The notes under the pieces are model-generated. The model ran no database searches, was not told where the DNA came from, and saw only the letters and a list, made by a program, of their open reading frames with translations. A stretch of 18,650 bases of DNA from positions 1 to 18,650 of the forward strand of contig CAKSCN010000029.1 of the NCBI GenBank assembly GCA_934444485.1, read 5' to 3'. Positions within the stretch are counted from its first letter, which is position 1. Every line of letters begins with the position of its first letter. A program made the position numbers and the translations under genes. Shown piece after piece: positions 6,524-13,431 of the stretch. The DNA comes from an uncultured Eubacteriales bacterium (lineage in GTDB: Bacteria; Bacillota; Clostridia; Oscillospirales; CAG-382).

Positions 6524-6799
6524 TAGCCGAAAAAAAGCAGTCCGAACCCGATTTTGAGAGGCTGATTTCCGCCTGCACTGCGTTGAAAACCTTGTTAATA
6601 CATAAAGTATTGTCGCAGTTTTCGCCTTGTGCAAACAAAAATCGGCTCTCTCAAAATTCTTCGACCCATAAAGAGCAGAATTTCGAGCAGATTTTGGTGC
6701 GGAGGATGAAGGAATGCTTTACGCCTTCCGAAGACAACAAGCCGAAAGATGCCGAAATTATGCCTTTTCGGGCGAGTCCGGACTGCTTTTTTTCGGCTA
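6524..6799 (+). mobile_element. MITE-like element with 21-bp perfect terminal inverted repeats
   Basis: A 21-bp sequence beginning TAGCCGAAA (6524-6544) is repeated as an exact reverse complement at 6779-6799. Inside, ATTTTGAGAG (6551-6560) pairs perfectly with CTCTCAAAAT (6648-6657). The 276-bp unit has no transposase. A 75-codon open frame (6583-6810) crosses its right end and has no ribosome site or recognisable protein. It sits between a strong promoter and the first small gene. It could be a non-autonomous transposable element or a long structured leader; I see no clear target-site duplication. Confidence 0.6.
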
Positions 6800-6821
6800 A
6801 CCGTAAATGAAAGGGAGTACT

Positions 6822-7097
6822 TTGGCAGAGTTCATTGACGACTTAATTACGATGGGCGGTCCGGAAAAAGAATTTGAGTACAACGGCAAAAGGTATTTCA
6901 TGGAATCTCAGCCGTATGAAAAAGATCCGTCGCTTGTGGAATTTGTTATATTTGAATGCTTCGGTGACGAAAACTACATTTTCAGATGCCACGGAAAAAA
7001 CAACGCCGAATGCGTCGAGCAATTTGAAAAGGCTCGCATTTTCGACGGCAAAACCATTTACGAAGCGGAAAAAGATATTACCGTTTTGTTCGGATAA
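6822..7097 (+). CDS. Small acidic protein of unknown function (first of a pair)
   Basis: It encodes about 91 residues with many acidic and aromatic residues, no signal peptide and no membrane segment. The sequence runs from AEFIDDLITMGGPEKEFEYNG to a C-terminus rich in E, F and K ending KDITVLFG, and looks like a small alpha/beta fold. I do not recognise a named domain, but the balanced composition and clean end suggest a real gene. Two starts are possible. ATG 6807 has no ribosome site and lies eight bases from the inverted repeat. TTG 6822 has GGGAG just upstream, and other genes in this window also use TTG. I prefer TTG 6822. The next gene starts 31 bases after the stop, so the two are probably co-transcribed from the promoter at 6442. 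Confidence 0.65.
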   Translation: MAEFIDDLITMGGPEKEFEYNGKRYFMESQPYEKDPSLVEFVIFECFGDENYIFRCHGKNNAECVEQFEKARIFDGKTIYEAEKDITVLFG

Positions 7098-7128
7098 GAA
7101 AACACGTTTGCCGCAAAGGAGAACCGGC

Positions 7129-7515
7129 ATGAAAAAAGCACTTCTCAATTACAAAAACCTCTCCATAAGCAAGGAAGAGCTGAAAGATATCGTCGGCGGC
7201 GATTTATATAATACCGACTGCAAAACGCCGGAAGTGATAAAAGCGTCGGATGTGATAAATGCGCTCGAAGCTTTCGGAACAGGCAAAATATCAAAGGAAA
7301 AACTTCTCGATTGGGTCAACGTCGTGTGGTTTACCGACCTTTACGAATTTTGCGAGGATGAACTCGAATCCATAGTAAGCGTACTGCAAGTGTTGGAAAC
7401 GCTAGACGAGGAAAACACAGCCCTCTCCGAAATCACACCCGGGGGGCTTCACTTTTACCCCTCATTCGTCACGGTAAATATCCTGCCCTCTCCCCTTTTG
7501 AGGCGTTCGACGTAG
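7129..7515 (+). CDS. Small acidic protein of unknown function (second of the pair), possibly altered C-terminus
   Basis: It encodes 128 residues starting MKKALLNYKNLSISKEELKDIV, with a perfect AAGGAG seven bases before the ATG. The first 105 or so residues are helical-looking and acidic (EAFGTGKISKEKLLDWVNV near 46-64, then FCEDELESIVSVLQVLETLDEE). The end differs: after the base run GGGGGG (7441-7446) the tail LHFYPSFVTVNILPSPLLRRST is basic and hydrophobic. It is encoded by the strand opposite the end of the PHP gene, with a 61-base convergent overlap. I infer the original 3' end was lost or frameshifted there. No family is assigned. A small-protein partnership with the preceding gene, such as an immunity or regulatory pair, is only a guess from co-location. 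Confidence 0.65.
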   Translation: MKKALLNYKNLSISKEELKDIVGGDLYNTDCKTPEVIKASDVINALEAFGTGKISKEKLLDWVNVVWFTDLYEFCEDELESIVSVLQVLETLDEENTALSEITPGGLHFYPSFVTVNILPSPLLRRST

Positions 7516-8138
7516 TCGTGTTCGTCGGAAAGCGGCGTATCAAATTCCATGCCCGAAAGAAGCTTCTGACCTTTGCCGCAGTGATTGTCCGACCCGGCGG
7601 TCATGATGAAGCCGTAGTTTTCGGCGTAAAGGCGTGCCATTCGGTTTTCAAGCTCGGTGCGGCAGGCGTTCATGACCTCGACTCCGTCCACACAGTCCGG
7701 GTAAAGGCGTATGTGGTCGATGTAAGACGCCTCTCTGAACGGGTGCGCCTGAACGACAAAGCCGCCGCTTGCACGGATAAACTTTAACTGCGAGCGCTTG
7801 TCCATGTCCATAATCTGCGGATTGGCGAGATACCATTCCTTCCCGAGTCCGTATATCAGAAAGTCCGTGCCGCCGTAGGACGACTCAACTCCCGGGAACA
7901 CCCGAAGCCCAAGCTCACGCCCGACCTCGACGCCCCTTTCGTAGTCCGAAAAGTAAAACTCTATCTTCTCGTTGTACGGCAGACTGCGGTCAACATTTAT
8001 ATTGCCGTCGAGAAAATGGTTCGTGATGAAAACGCCGTCGTAGCCTTTCCTTTTGTAGAATGCGAGAGTGTCGGCAACGGTTGCCACAGCGCAGCGGCTC
8101 ACGGGCGACGTGTGAAGATGTGTTTCGTAGCGGTACAA
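7455..8138 (-). CDS. PHP-domain metal-dependent hydrolase-like protein
   Basis: A 227-residue stand-alone PHP domain, a (beta/alpha)7-barrel whose members use a metal cluster, often to hydrolyse phosphoesters. Candidate metal ligands are the HLH of ETHLHTS (residues 5-11), H in ITNH, E in FPGVE, H in QAHPF, and D and H in GSDNH. TNH takes the place of the commoner TDH. The length excludes a polymerase or histidinol-phosphatase fusion; the substrate is unknown. The start is TTG (8136-8138), fixed by GGAGG seven bases upstream. The frame is open much further upstream, but that part crosses the promoter and is not protein-like. A promoter lies at 8196-8224. Its 3' end overlaps the second small gene by 61 bases on the opposite strand. 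Confidence 0.88.
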   Translation of the reverse strand: MYRYETHLHTSPVSRCAVATVADTLAFYKRKGYDGVFITNHFLDGNINVDRSLPYNEKIEFYFSDYERGVEVGRELGLRVFPGVESSYGGTDFLIYGLGKEWYLANPQIMDMDKRSQLKFIRASGGFVVQAHPFREASYIDHIRLYPDCVDGVEVMNACRTELENRMARLYAENYGFIMTAGSDNHCGKGQKLLSGMEFDTPLSDEHDYVERLKRGEGRIFTVTNEG

Positions 8139-8195
8139 GATGATTCCTCCGATATCCGAACTTTGTCTGCGCATTGTGCGCCGAAATATGCGTAT

Positions 8196-8224
8196 ATTAT
8201 ACCAAAGCCGCAAGAGCTTTTCAA
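8196..8224 (-). promoter_or_regulatory. Sigma-70-type promoter of the PHP gene
   Basis: On the minus strand TTGAAA (8219-8224), a 17-base spacer and TATAAT (8196-8201) lie about 58 bases before the TTG start. Confidence 0.75.
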
Positions 8225-8355
8225 GCGGAAAATATAAAAACTTTGCGCAAAAGCGTATTTTAAAAATTCCGCATCGATTCCGCATTATGAATTCGCATTT
8301 TCTCCCGTCACCGTACAGCCTTGGATTTCGCACCATACACACCATACAATTTATT

Positions 8356-8935
8356 GAAGAAAAGCGACTTCAGGAGCTTTTCAACAACAACGTTGCGAAG
8401 CAACATTTCACATCGAGCGAAGCGAGATATTTCACGCACCGAAGGTGCATTTCACGTTTTGCGTAAGCAAAACATTTCACTCGAAAGCGGAGCTTTCGTT
8501 ACCGCACACGCCCCGAATCCGCACCGTACAATCAATGAAGAAAAGCGACTTTAGGAGCTTTTCAACAACAACGTTGCGAAGCAACATTTCACATCGAGCG
8601 AAGCGAGATATTTCACGCACCGAAGGTGCATTTCACGTTTTGCGTAAGCAAAACATTTCACTCGAAAGCGGAGCTTTCGTTACCGCACACGCCCCGAATC
8701 CGCACCGTACAATCAATGAAGAAAAGCGACTTCAGGAGCTTTTCAACAACAACGTTGCGAAGCAACATTTCACATCGAGCGAAGCAAGATATTTCACGCA
8801 CCGAAGGTGCATTTCACGTTTTGCGTAAGCAAAACATTTCACTCGAAAGCGGAGCTTTCGTTACCGCACACGCCCCGAATCCGCACCGTACAATCAATGA
8901 AGAAAAGCGACTTCAGGAGCTTTTCCACGTCAATT
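8356..8935 (-). repeat. Hairpin array 3: 181-bp unit in three tandem copies plus a partial fourth
   Basis: Units start at 8356, 8537, 8718 and 8899, an exact 181-bp period; the fourth stops after the first hairpin. Units differ at only a few positions, such as CTTCAGG versus CTTTAGG and GCGAGAT versus GCAAGAT. Each unit holds hairpins with GAAAAGC/GCTTTTC, GTTGC/GCAAC, a TCGAGCGAAGCGAGA module, GCACC/GGTGC, GTTTTGC/GCAAAAC and CGAAAGC/GCTTTCG stems, spaced by ATTTCAC-like bases. It then carries the tail, here as CGCACCGTACAATCAATGAA. Loops read GAA on the + strand, so array polarity is minus. It lies between the divergent PHP and phosphofructokinase genes. The open frames through it are repeat translations, not genes. 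Confidence 0.92.
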
Positions 8936-8990
8936 CTCCATTCTCAACTCTCCATTCTCAATTATCGAAAAGCCCCGCTTTTCCACCAAA
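8932..8990 (-). repeat. AATTGAGAATGGAGAATTG-type microsatellite with closing hairpin
   Basis: Imperfect 7-8 base units (CAATTCTCCATTCTCAACTC on the + strand) end in AATTATCGAAAAGCCCCGCTTTTC. The same block stands at the proximal end of the arrays at 2649, 12030 and 18451. Confidence 0.75.
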
Positions 8991-9057
8991 CGCCCCTCAT
9001 TTTCCCTGTGTTTTCAAAAACTTTACAAATTATCCTCCGTAAAAACCATTTAGACGG

Positions 9058-9086
9058 TTGATTTTTTTCACGTTATGTATTAAAAT
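9058..9086 (+). promoter_or_regulatory. Candidate distal promoter of pfkA
   Basis: TTGATT (9058-9063), a 17-base spacer and TAAAAT (9081-9086) would give a leader of about 240 bases. I see no protein or riboswitch that I can name in 9087-9335. Confidence 0.5.
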
Positions 9087-9233
9087 GATATGGTTAATAT
9101 TATCACAAACAATAATGGAGAGGATTTTTCGTTTTGGGTGCGGAATGTGCGCCCGAGCGGATTTTCGGCGTCCGTGAAAACGTTTGCGCAAAGCTGACGC
9201 AGGCATATGACGGTCGTGCGGCGTATGTGAATA

Positions 9234-9262
9234 TTAACTGCTTTTTGTGCGGATATTATACT
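9234..9262 (+). promoter_or_regulatory. Candidate proximal promoter of pfkA
   Basis: TTAACT (9234-9239), 17 bases and TATACT (9257-9262) lie 73 bases before the pfkA start. The -10 box is good and the -35 box moderate. Confidence 0.4.
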
Positions 9263-9335
9263 CGTGGCGGCACGGCGCAAAATGTACTGCCGCAGTTTAA
9301 AAACGAAAATATTACCGAAAGGACGATGATAAATC

Positions 9336-10406
9336 ATGGTAGAAAAGAAATTCAGAAGAATAGGCGTACTTACCTCCGGCGGAGACTCTCCCGGAATGAA
9401 TGCCGCAATAAGAAGCGTTGTCAGAAGCGCAGACAAAAAGGGCGTCGAGGTTATGGGCATCTACGGCGGTTACAGAGGTCTTATCGACAACGATATGAAG
9501 CTTCTCCACCCGAGAGACGTTTCCAACATACTGAGCCTCGGCGGCACTATGCTTTATTCCGACCGCTGTCTCGAATTCAAGACCGAAGAGGGTATGCAGA
9601 AGGCGATAAAGGTTGCCCGTGACAACAAGATTGACGGTCTTGTCACGATAGGCGGCGACGGCACCTTCAGAGGTGCGCAGGACATCACGAGAAGAGGTCT
9701 TCCCTGCATAGGTCTTCCCGGCACGATAGACAACGACATTTCCTCGACCGACTACACCATAGGCTTTGACACTGCGATGAACACCGTTGTCGAGATGGTT
9801 GACAGACTCCGCGACACCTGCGAGTCTCACGCAAGATGCAACGTTGTTGAGGTTATGGGCAACAAGGCGGGCTACATTGCGCTCCAGACAGGCGTTGCGG
9901 TAGGCGCTACCGGAATTGCGCTCATGGAGATTCCTTTCGACGAAAAGGGCTGCATCGAAAAGATAAAGGCGTCGAGAGCCGCAGGCAAGAGAAACTTCAT
10001 CGTTCTTGTTTCCGAAGGTCTCGGTCACAACTACGGTGAAGAGCTTGCGAAGAAGATTGAGGAAGGTTCCGGCGTTGAGACAAGATTTGCACGCCTTGCG
10101 CACGTTCAGAGAGGCGGCAGACCCACTCTCAGAGACAGACTCGTTGCAAGCCTTATGGGCGACTATGCGGTAGATCTTCTCCTTGAGGGTAAGTCTAACC
10201 TCGTCGTTTGCCTCAACGACAACAAGGTCTGCGCTCACGACATCGAATGGGCACTCATGTACGACAGAGTTTACAAGGGCAAGGCAACGGCGGAGGAGCT
10301 TGCAGCACTCGCACCCGACGTAAGAGAGGGTATGCAGAAGCTTGCGGCTGCAAAGCACGAAGCGTTCAAGAAGATTTACGACGTTGCGAACGACATAAAC
10401 ATCTGA
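9336..10406 (+). CDS. pfkA: ATP-type 6-phosphofructokinase
   Basis: The enzyme phosphorylates fructose 6-phosphate to fructose 1,6-bisphosphate, the committed step of glycolysis. The 356 residues cover the group A phosphofructokinase fold. TSGGDSPGMNAA (13-24) and IGGDGT (105-110) form the nucleotide site. The glycine after GGD and the glycine in PGTIDND (128-134) indicate ATP rather than pyrophosphate as donor; D132 is the expected catalytic base. SHAR (164-167) supplies the conserved arginine, while the usual MGR is MGN (174-176). HVQRGG is present near the C-terminus. The length is slightly above the usual 320. The ATG has AAAGGA about 12 bases upstream. HIT and phosphoribosyltransferase genes follow on the same strand after a 121-base gap. 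Confidence 0.96.
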   Translation: MVEKKFRRIGVLTSGGDSPGMNAAIRSVVRSADKKGVEVMGIYGGYRGLIDNDMKLLHPRDVSNILSLGGTMLYSDRCLEFKTEEGMQKAIKVARDNKIDGLVTIGGDGTFRGAQDITRRGLPCIGLPGTIDNDISSTDYTIGFDTAMNTVVEMVDRLRDTCESHARCNVVEVMGNKAGYIALQTGVAVGATGIALMEIPFDEKGCIEKIKASRAAGKRNFIVLVSEGLGHNYGEELAKKIEEGSGVETRFARLAHVQRGGRPTLRDRLVASLMGDYAVDLLLEGKSNLVVCLNDNKVCAHDIEWALMYDRVYKGKATAEELAALAPDVREGMQKLAAAKHEAFKKIYDVANDINI

Positions 10407-10420
10407 CGCAAAATCAAACT

Positions 10421-10453
10421 ACCGCCGGGCAAAGGTTGACGCTGTTCGGCGGT
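10421..10453 (+). other. Hairpin 3' of pfkA (possible weak terminator or attenuator)
   Basis: ACCGCCG (10421-10427) pairs with CGGCGGT (10447-10453) around a 19-base loop, 14 bases after the pfkA stop. AAAG follows instead of a T-run, so efficient intrinsic termination is doubtful. It may mark a processing or partial-termination site before the HIT gene. Confidence 0.35.
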
Positions 10454-10527
10454 AAAGCGTGCGTATGCCGCACATCACGGCATATACATATATAGTGACA
10501 ATGTTGAAGAAAGGAACGGTAATTGGT

Positions 10528-10869
10528 ATGGACTGCCTTTTCTGCAAGATAATCGCCGGTGAGATTCCGTCGAAGAAGGTATACGAGGACGACATGATTC
10601 TCGCATTTCACGACATAAGCCCGATGGCAAAGGTACACGTGCTTGTGATACCGAAAAAGCACATAGAGAGTGCGAACGGAGTGACTCCGGACAATTCGGA
10701 ATACGTTCGCCACGTTTTCGAGAAGCTTCCCGAGATTGCGAAGACGCTCGGAGTTGCCGAGGACGGCTACAGGGTTATAACGAACTGCGGGGAAAATGCG
10801 GCGCAGTCGGTAAAGCATCTGCACTTCCACATACTCGGCGGAGAGAAGCTTCCGGCGTCGCTTGTATAA
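10528..10869 (+). CDS. HIT-family (Hint-like) nucleotide-binding hydrolase
   Basis: A 113-residue histidine-triad protein. Hint proteins hydrolyse nucleotide phosphoramidates such as adenylated amines; the cellular role is often unclear. The triad reads HLHFH (97-101) followed by ILGG. N-terminal CLFC (3-6) and HDISPMAKVHVLVIPKKH (28-45) match the family. The start at ATG 10528 (MDCLFCK) is where family members begin, with AAAGGA about 12 bases upstream; the frame runs back to 10459 but that extension has no family resemblance. The gene is 121 bases after pfkA and 42 bases before the phosphoribosyltransferase, so an operon with the latter is likely. Confidence 0.95.
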   Translation: MDCLFCKIIAGEIPSKKVYEDDMILAFHDISPMAKVHVLVIPKKHIESANGVTPDNSEYVRHVFEKLPEIAKTLGVAEDGYRVITNCGENAAQSVKHLHFHILGGEKLPASLV

Positions 10870-10911
10870 GCTGCGGCGAACCGTCAAATAACATATGAGA
10901 GGAAAAGTACA

Positions 10912-11454
10912 ATGAGCGAATACTACAGACTTAAGGTTGCGGGACTCGAGAGAGACCTCCCCATCTGCCCCATAAACGAACATCTTGACATAGCGGGCTT
11001 TGTAATTTTCGGCGACTGCGAGCTTACGATTGCCTGTGCAAAGGAGCTTATCAAGAAGCTTCCCGAGCACGACTACCTCATCACCGCCGAAGCAAAGGGT
11101 ATACCGCTTGTATACGAAATGGCACGTCAGCTCGGCGAGAAGAAGCACTTCATCACACGCAAGAAGTCGAAGCTTTACATGAAGGATCCGATAAGCGTTG
11201 AGGTGAAGTCGATAACGACCGCCAACGTTCAGACGCTCTACCTTGACTCCAAGGACGCAGAGCTTATGAAGGGCAAGCGAATCGTTATAGTTGACGACGT
11301 AATAAGCACGGGCGAGTCCCTTGCGGCAATTGAGAAGCTGGTCGAAGCGGCAGGCGGAAACGTCGTAGGTAAGGCGGCTATTCTCGCCGAGGGCGACGCC
11401 GCTGACAGAGACGATATCATCTTCCTCGAAAAACTCCCCCTCTTTGAGCATTGA
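10912..11454 (+). CDS. Purine-type phosphoribosyltransferase (adenine PRTase-like)
   Basis: A 180-residue type I phosphoribosyltransferase. Such enzymes join a free base to PRPP in purine salvage. The PRPP-binding signature is IVIVDDVISTGES (124-136), and ITAEAKGIPL (57-66) forms the loop seen in adenine and xanthine enzymes. The base specificity is uncertain. The N-terminal YYRLKVAGLERDLPI resembles apt-like proteins of Clostridia, and a regulatory role is also possible, as in other PRTase-fold proteins. The ATG has AGAGG about 10 bases upstream. It probably shares a transcript with the HIT gene, which would fit nucleotide turnover. Composite repeat copy C begins about six bases after the stop codon. 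Confidence 0.9.
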   Translation: MSEYYRLKVAGLERDLPICPINEHLDIAGFVIFGDCELTIACAKELIKKLPEHDYLITAEAKGIPLVYEMARQLGEKKHFITRKKSKLYMKDPISVEVKSITTANVQTLYLDSKDAELMKGKRIVIVDDVISTGESLAAIEKLVEAAGGNVVGKAAILAEGDAADRDDIIFLEKLPLFEH

Positions 11455-11459
11455 CTTTC

Positions 11460-11968
11460 ACGAGGGCTACGGGAGCTTACGGGGGCTTACGAGGGTGTTC
11501 TTTTCTGAAGAAAAGAACCAAAAGACTTCAAGGAGCAAAGCTTCGTTTTGCAGGGGACGAGTTTAATGTAATTTTGAGGTGGTACCGCACGACGGCGTCA
11601 TAGGCGACACCGCCGTCGTGAAATGGGCAAGGACTCATCTAATCGAATATAGTACGAAAGTCGGTCACCATATATTCAAGTGACCGACTTAGATTTTTGT
11701 AGGCGTAAATTTTGAGGGACTGTAATTCAGAGCGTATACCGTTCCCGAAATTTGTACCTCACTTCGTTCGACGACAAATTACGGAAAGATGGGGCTTTTG
11801 GAGAGTGCGTGTTAGCGATTGACGATTGACAATTGACGATTGACAATTATTTCGCAAATTTTGAGAAAATGCGTATTATCCGAGGTCGGCTGTTATCGGA
11901 GCTTTCGGAACGGAGCATATATGCTCGTCAAGCCCGTTCCCTACAAAACACCAATGAGGTTGTGGAAA
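11460..11968 (-). repeat. Composite structured intergenic element, copy C (inverted)
   Basis: Read on the minus strand it parallels copy B: CATTGGTGTTTTGTAGGG; a GGAACGG/CCGTTCC stem enclosing GAGCATATATGCTC; GCCGACCTCGGATAATACGC; the 9-base microsatellite; CTAACACGCACTCTCC; and the AATTTG/CAAATT stem. The variable stem is a perfect 11-bp pair (11658-11668 with 11680-11690), and the second stem is a perfect 10-bp pair (CACGACGGCG 11588-11597 with CGCCGTCGTG 11611-11620). Here the CATATATG insert of that second stem is missing. The distal palindrome is at about 11497-11518. It starts six bases after the PRTase stop. No protein-like frame is inside. Confidence 0.85.
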
Positions 11969-12029
11969 ATCGTTTATCGCAAACATCAAAAAACTCGGAT
12001 AAAGTCTGCCTTTCCGTTGTCGCACAACC

Positions 12030-12216
12030 TCGAATTTCGCACCATACAATCAATGAAGAAAAGCGACTTTAGGAGCTTTTAATCACGCACAAACGCCATG
12101 TAGGAAGCGGAGAGAAATGTGAGTGCGAAGCACTCAGCGAAGCGTACATTTCCTCTCGAGTTGACCTCGTCAACTCACCACTCTCAATTCTCAATTATTG
12201 AAAATCTCCTCTTTTC
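12030..12216 (-). repeat. Hairpin array 4, 3' of the AI-2E family gene
   Basis: Read on the minus strand from the stop codon: GAAAAGAGGAGATTTTC (sharing a base with the TAG stop), AATAATTGAGAATTGAGAG microsatellite, and GAGTTGAC/GTCAACTC (12158-12176). Next is a larger stem (ACATTT with AAATGT, 12115-12150) enclosing the hairpin GAGTGC/GCACTC (12121-12135). Then come GCGTTTGTGCGTGATTAAAAGC and the tail TTCATTGATTGTATGGTGCG. The GAGTTGAC stem and the GTTTGTGCGTGATTAAAAGC segment recur after the mannosidase gene. Confidence 0.8.
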
Positions 12217-13415
12217 TACCTCTTCTCTCCGTCTGTTTCCCCCTCGTCCTTTATGACGATATTCTTTTTCTCAAGCTTTCTGTCGATATCGCCGCCGACT
12301 AGGGTGAATATAACGGCGACAAGCGGAATAAAGAAGATAACGCCCATAACGCCGAAGAGATTGCCGCCGATAAGAACCGCCGCAAGGGTCCAGAGCGCAG
12401 AGAGTCCGACCGAGCTTCCGACAACGTGCGGATAAACGAACTGATTCTCAATGAACTGCGTCACAAGGTAGACCGCAACGCACCATATAACTCTGTCCGG
12501 AGTCGAGATGAGCGTCAAAAGCGCCGCTATAACGCCCGACGCCGCCGCTCCGATATACGGAATGAACGCAAAGAACGCCGTCAGAATCGCCGTGAGTCCG
12601 GCGTAGGGAAGCCTGAAAATACTGAACGACGCAAACATCATGCACCCGAGGATTACCGCCTCAACGCACTGTCCCGAGAGGAACTTTGAGTAAGTCGATT
12701 TCACGACCGAAGCGACGCCGCACACATTGTCGGCATACTCTTTTTTCATGTTTGCGTAAAGCACTCTCTTTGCCGTGACGCCGAGATTCTTTTTGTCCAT
12801 GAGGACATACAGTGCAATGACTGCGGCGAAAGTGCCCGTGGATATAGCCGAAAACGACGACGCCGCAATACCGACCAAGGTTGTGACAAGAGAGCCTGCG
12901 CCGTTCATCACCTTTTTGACGACGGAGTCGAAGTTTATGGTTTTCATCCAGTCGGTGACGGCGGAGGTATCAATCTCAAGCTTGCCGAGGTAGTCGATCC
13001 ACTCCGGCCACTTGTCCTCGACGAGAGTATACACGCTCTTGACCGACGACACAAGCTGCGGTATCATGGTAGTTATAACCAACGTAATAACGAGAGCAAT
13101 ACAGAGCAGAGTGAGGAAAAGGCTTATCGCACTCACCGTTTTTTCGTTCACGGCGCACTCACCGTCTTTTGCGGAGTCTGCGTTCTTTTTCTTTTTGGAC
13201 GGGAGCTTGATGTTCGAGAGGACACGTCTCACGATTTTCTCGAAGCCGCTCATCGGCACGCTGAGAATAAACGCAATGACAAGTCCCACGATTATCGGCA
13301 GGAATATTTCGCCCACCTTTGCCGCAAAGGCGAGCACCGTTTTCAGGTTGGTGAGGGCGACGTAAAGCACGACGCCGTAGGTCACAAGCAGAAAAAGTGA
13401 ATTGTCTTTTTTCAA
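12216..13415 (-). CDS. AI-2E family (PerM-like) transporter
   Basis: A 399-residue polytopic inner-membrane protein of the AI-2 exporter/PerM family. Its functions range from autoinducer-2 export to ion transport, so the substrate is uncertain. Hydrophobic segments are visible near residues 8-30, 33-55 and 95-120, and several more in the C-terminal half with the family-typical FIPYIGAAASGVIAALLTL and VIWCVAVYLVTQFIENQFVYPHVVGSSVGL. A charged lysine-rich loop lies between the early segments, and the C-terminus is highly charged and cytoplasmic. The start is TTG (13413-13415) preceded by GGTGG. Hairpin array 5 lies immediately upstream, so promoter and leader sequences are repeat-derived or on the far side of it. 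Array 4 begins at its stop codon. Confidence 0.92.
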   Translation of the reverse strand: MKKDNSLFLLVTYGVVLYVALTNLKTVLAFAAKVGEIFLPIIVGLVIAFILSVPMSGFEKIVRRVLSNIKLPSKKKKNADSAKDGECAVNEKTVSAISLFLTLLCIALVITLVITTMIPQLVSSVKSVYTLVEDKWPEWIDYLGKLEIDTSAVTDWMKTINFDSVVKKVMNGAGSLVTTLVGIAASSFSAISTGTFAAVIALYVLMDKKNLGVTAKRVLYANMKKEYADNVCGVASVVKSTYSKFLSGQCVEAVILGCMMFASFSIFRLPYAGLTAILTAFFAFIPYIGAAASGVIAALLTLISTPDRVIWCVAVYLVTQFIENQFVYPHVVGSSVGLSALWTLAAVLIGGNLFGVMGVIFFIPLVAVIFTLVGGDIDRKLEKKNIVIKDEGETDGEKR

Positions 13416-13431
13416 AATAACACCACCGATA

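Noticed and set aside
6583..6810. 75-codon open frame inside the inverted-repeat element
   Set aside because: It has no ribosome site, unlikely composition, and its C-terminus is the translated terminal repeat; better explained as part of the element.
8356..8898. CRISPR array
   Set aside because: The periodic unit is 181 bp with no unique spacers of uniform length and no cas genes; identical material fills the whole period.
8321..9061. Overlapping open frames of 77-138 codons across the 181-bp repeats
   Set aside because: They are translations of the hairpin array in shifting frames (181 is not a multiple of three), with the same peptide repeated. Similar peptides appear in databases as spurious proteins.
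9134..9335. Open frame upstream of pfkA (continues out of frame over the pfkA start)
   Set aside because: There is no usable ribosome site or recognisable product, and it overlaps the promoter and the start of a certain gene in another frame.
9312..10358. 348-codon open frame opposite pfkA, with similar ones at 1875-2726, 10414-11451 and 17365-18090
   Set aside because: All lie antisense to confidently assigned genes, are low in recognisable motifs and reflect codon composition on the coding strand.
10459..10527. N-terminal extension of the HIT protein
   Set aside because: Family members begin at the MDCLFCK position, and the added 23 residues come from intergenic sequence with no ribosome site.
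11577..11600. T-box-like sequence GAGGTGGTACCGCAC on the + strand
   Set aside because: It resembles the T-box core, but it belongs to composite copy C. The equivalent positions of copies A and B read GAGAAATACCGCAC and GAGGTAGTACCGAAG, and no synthetase or amino-acid gene follows on that strand.
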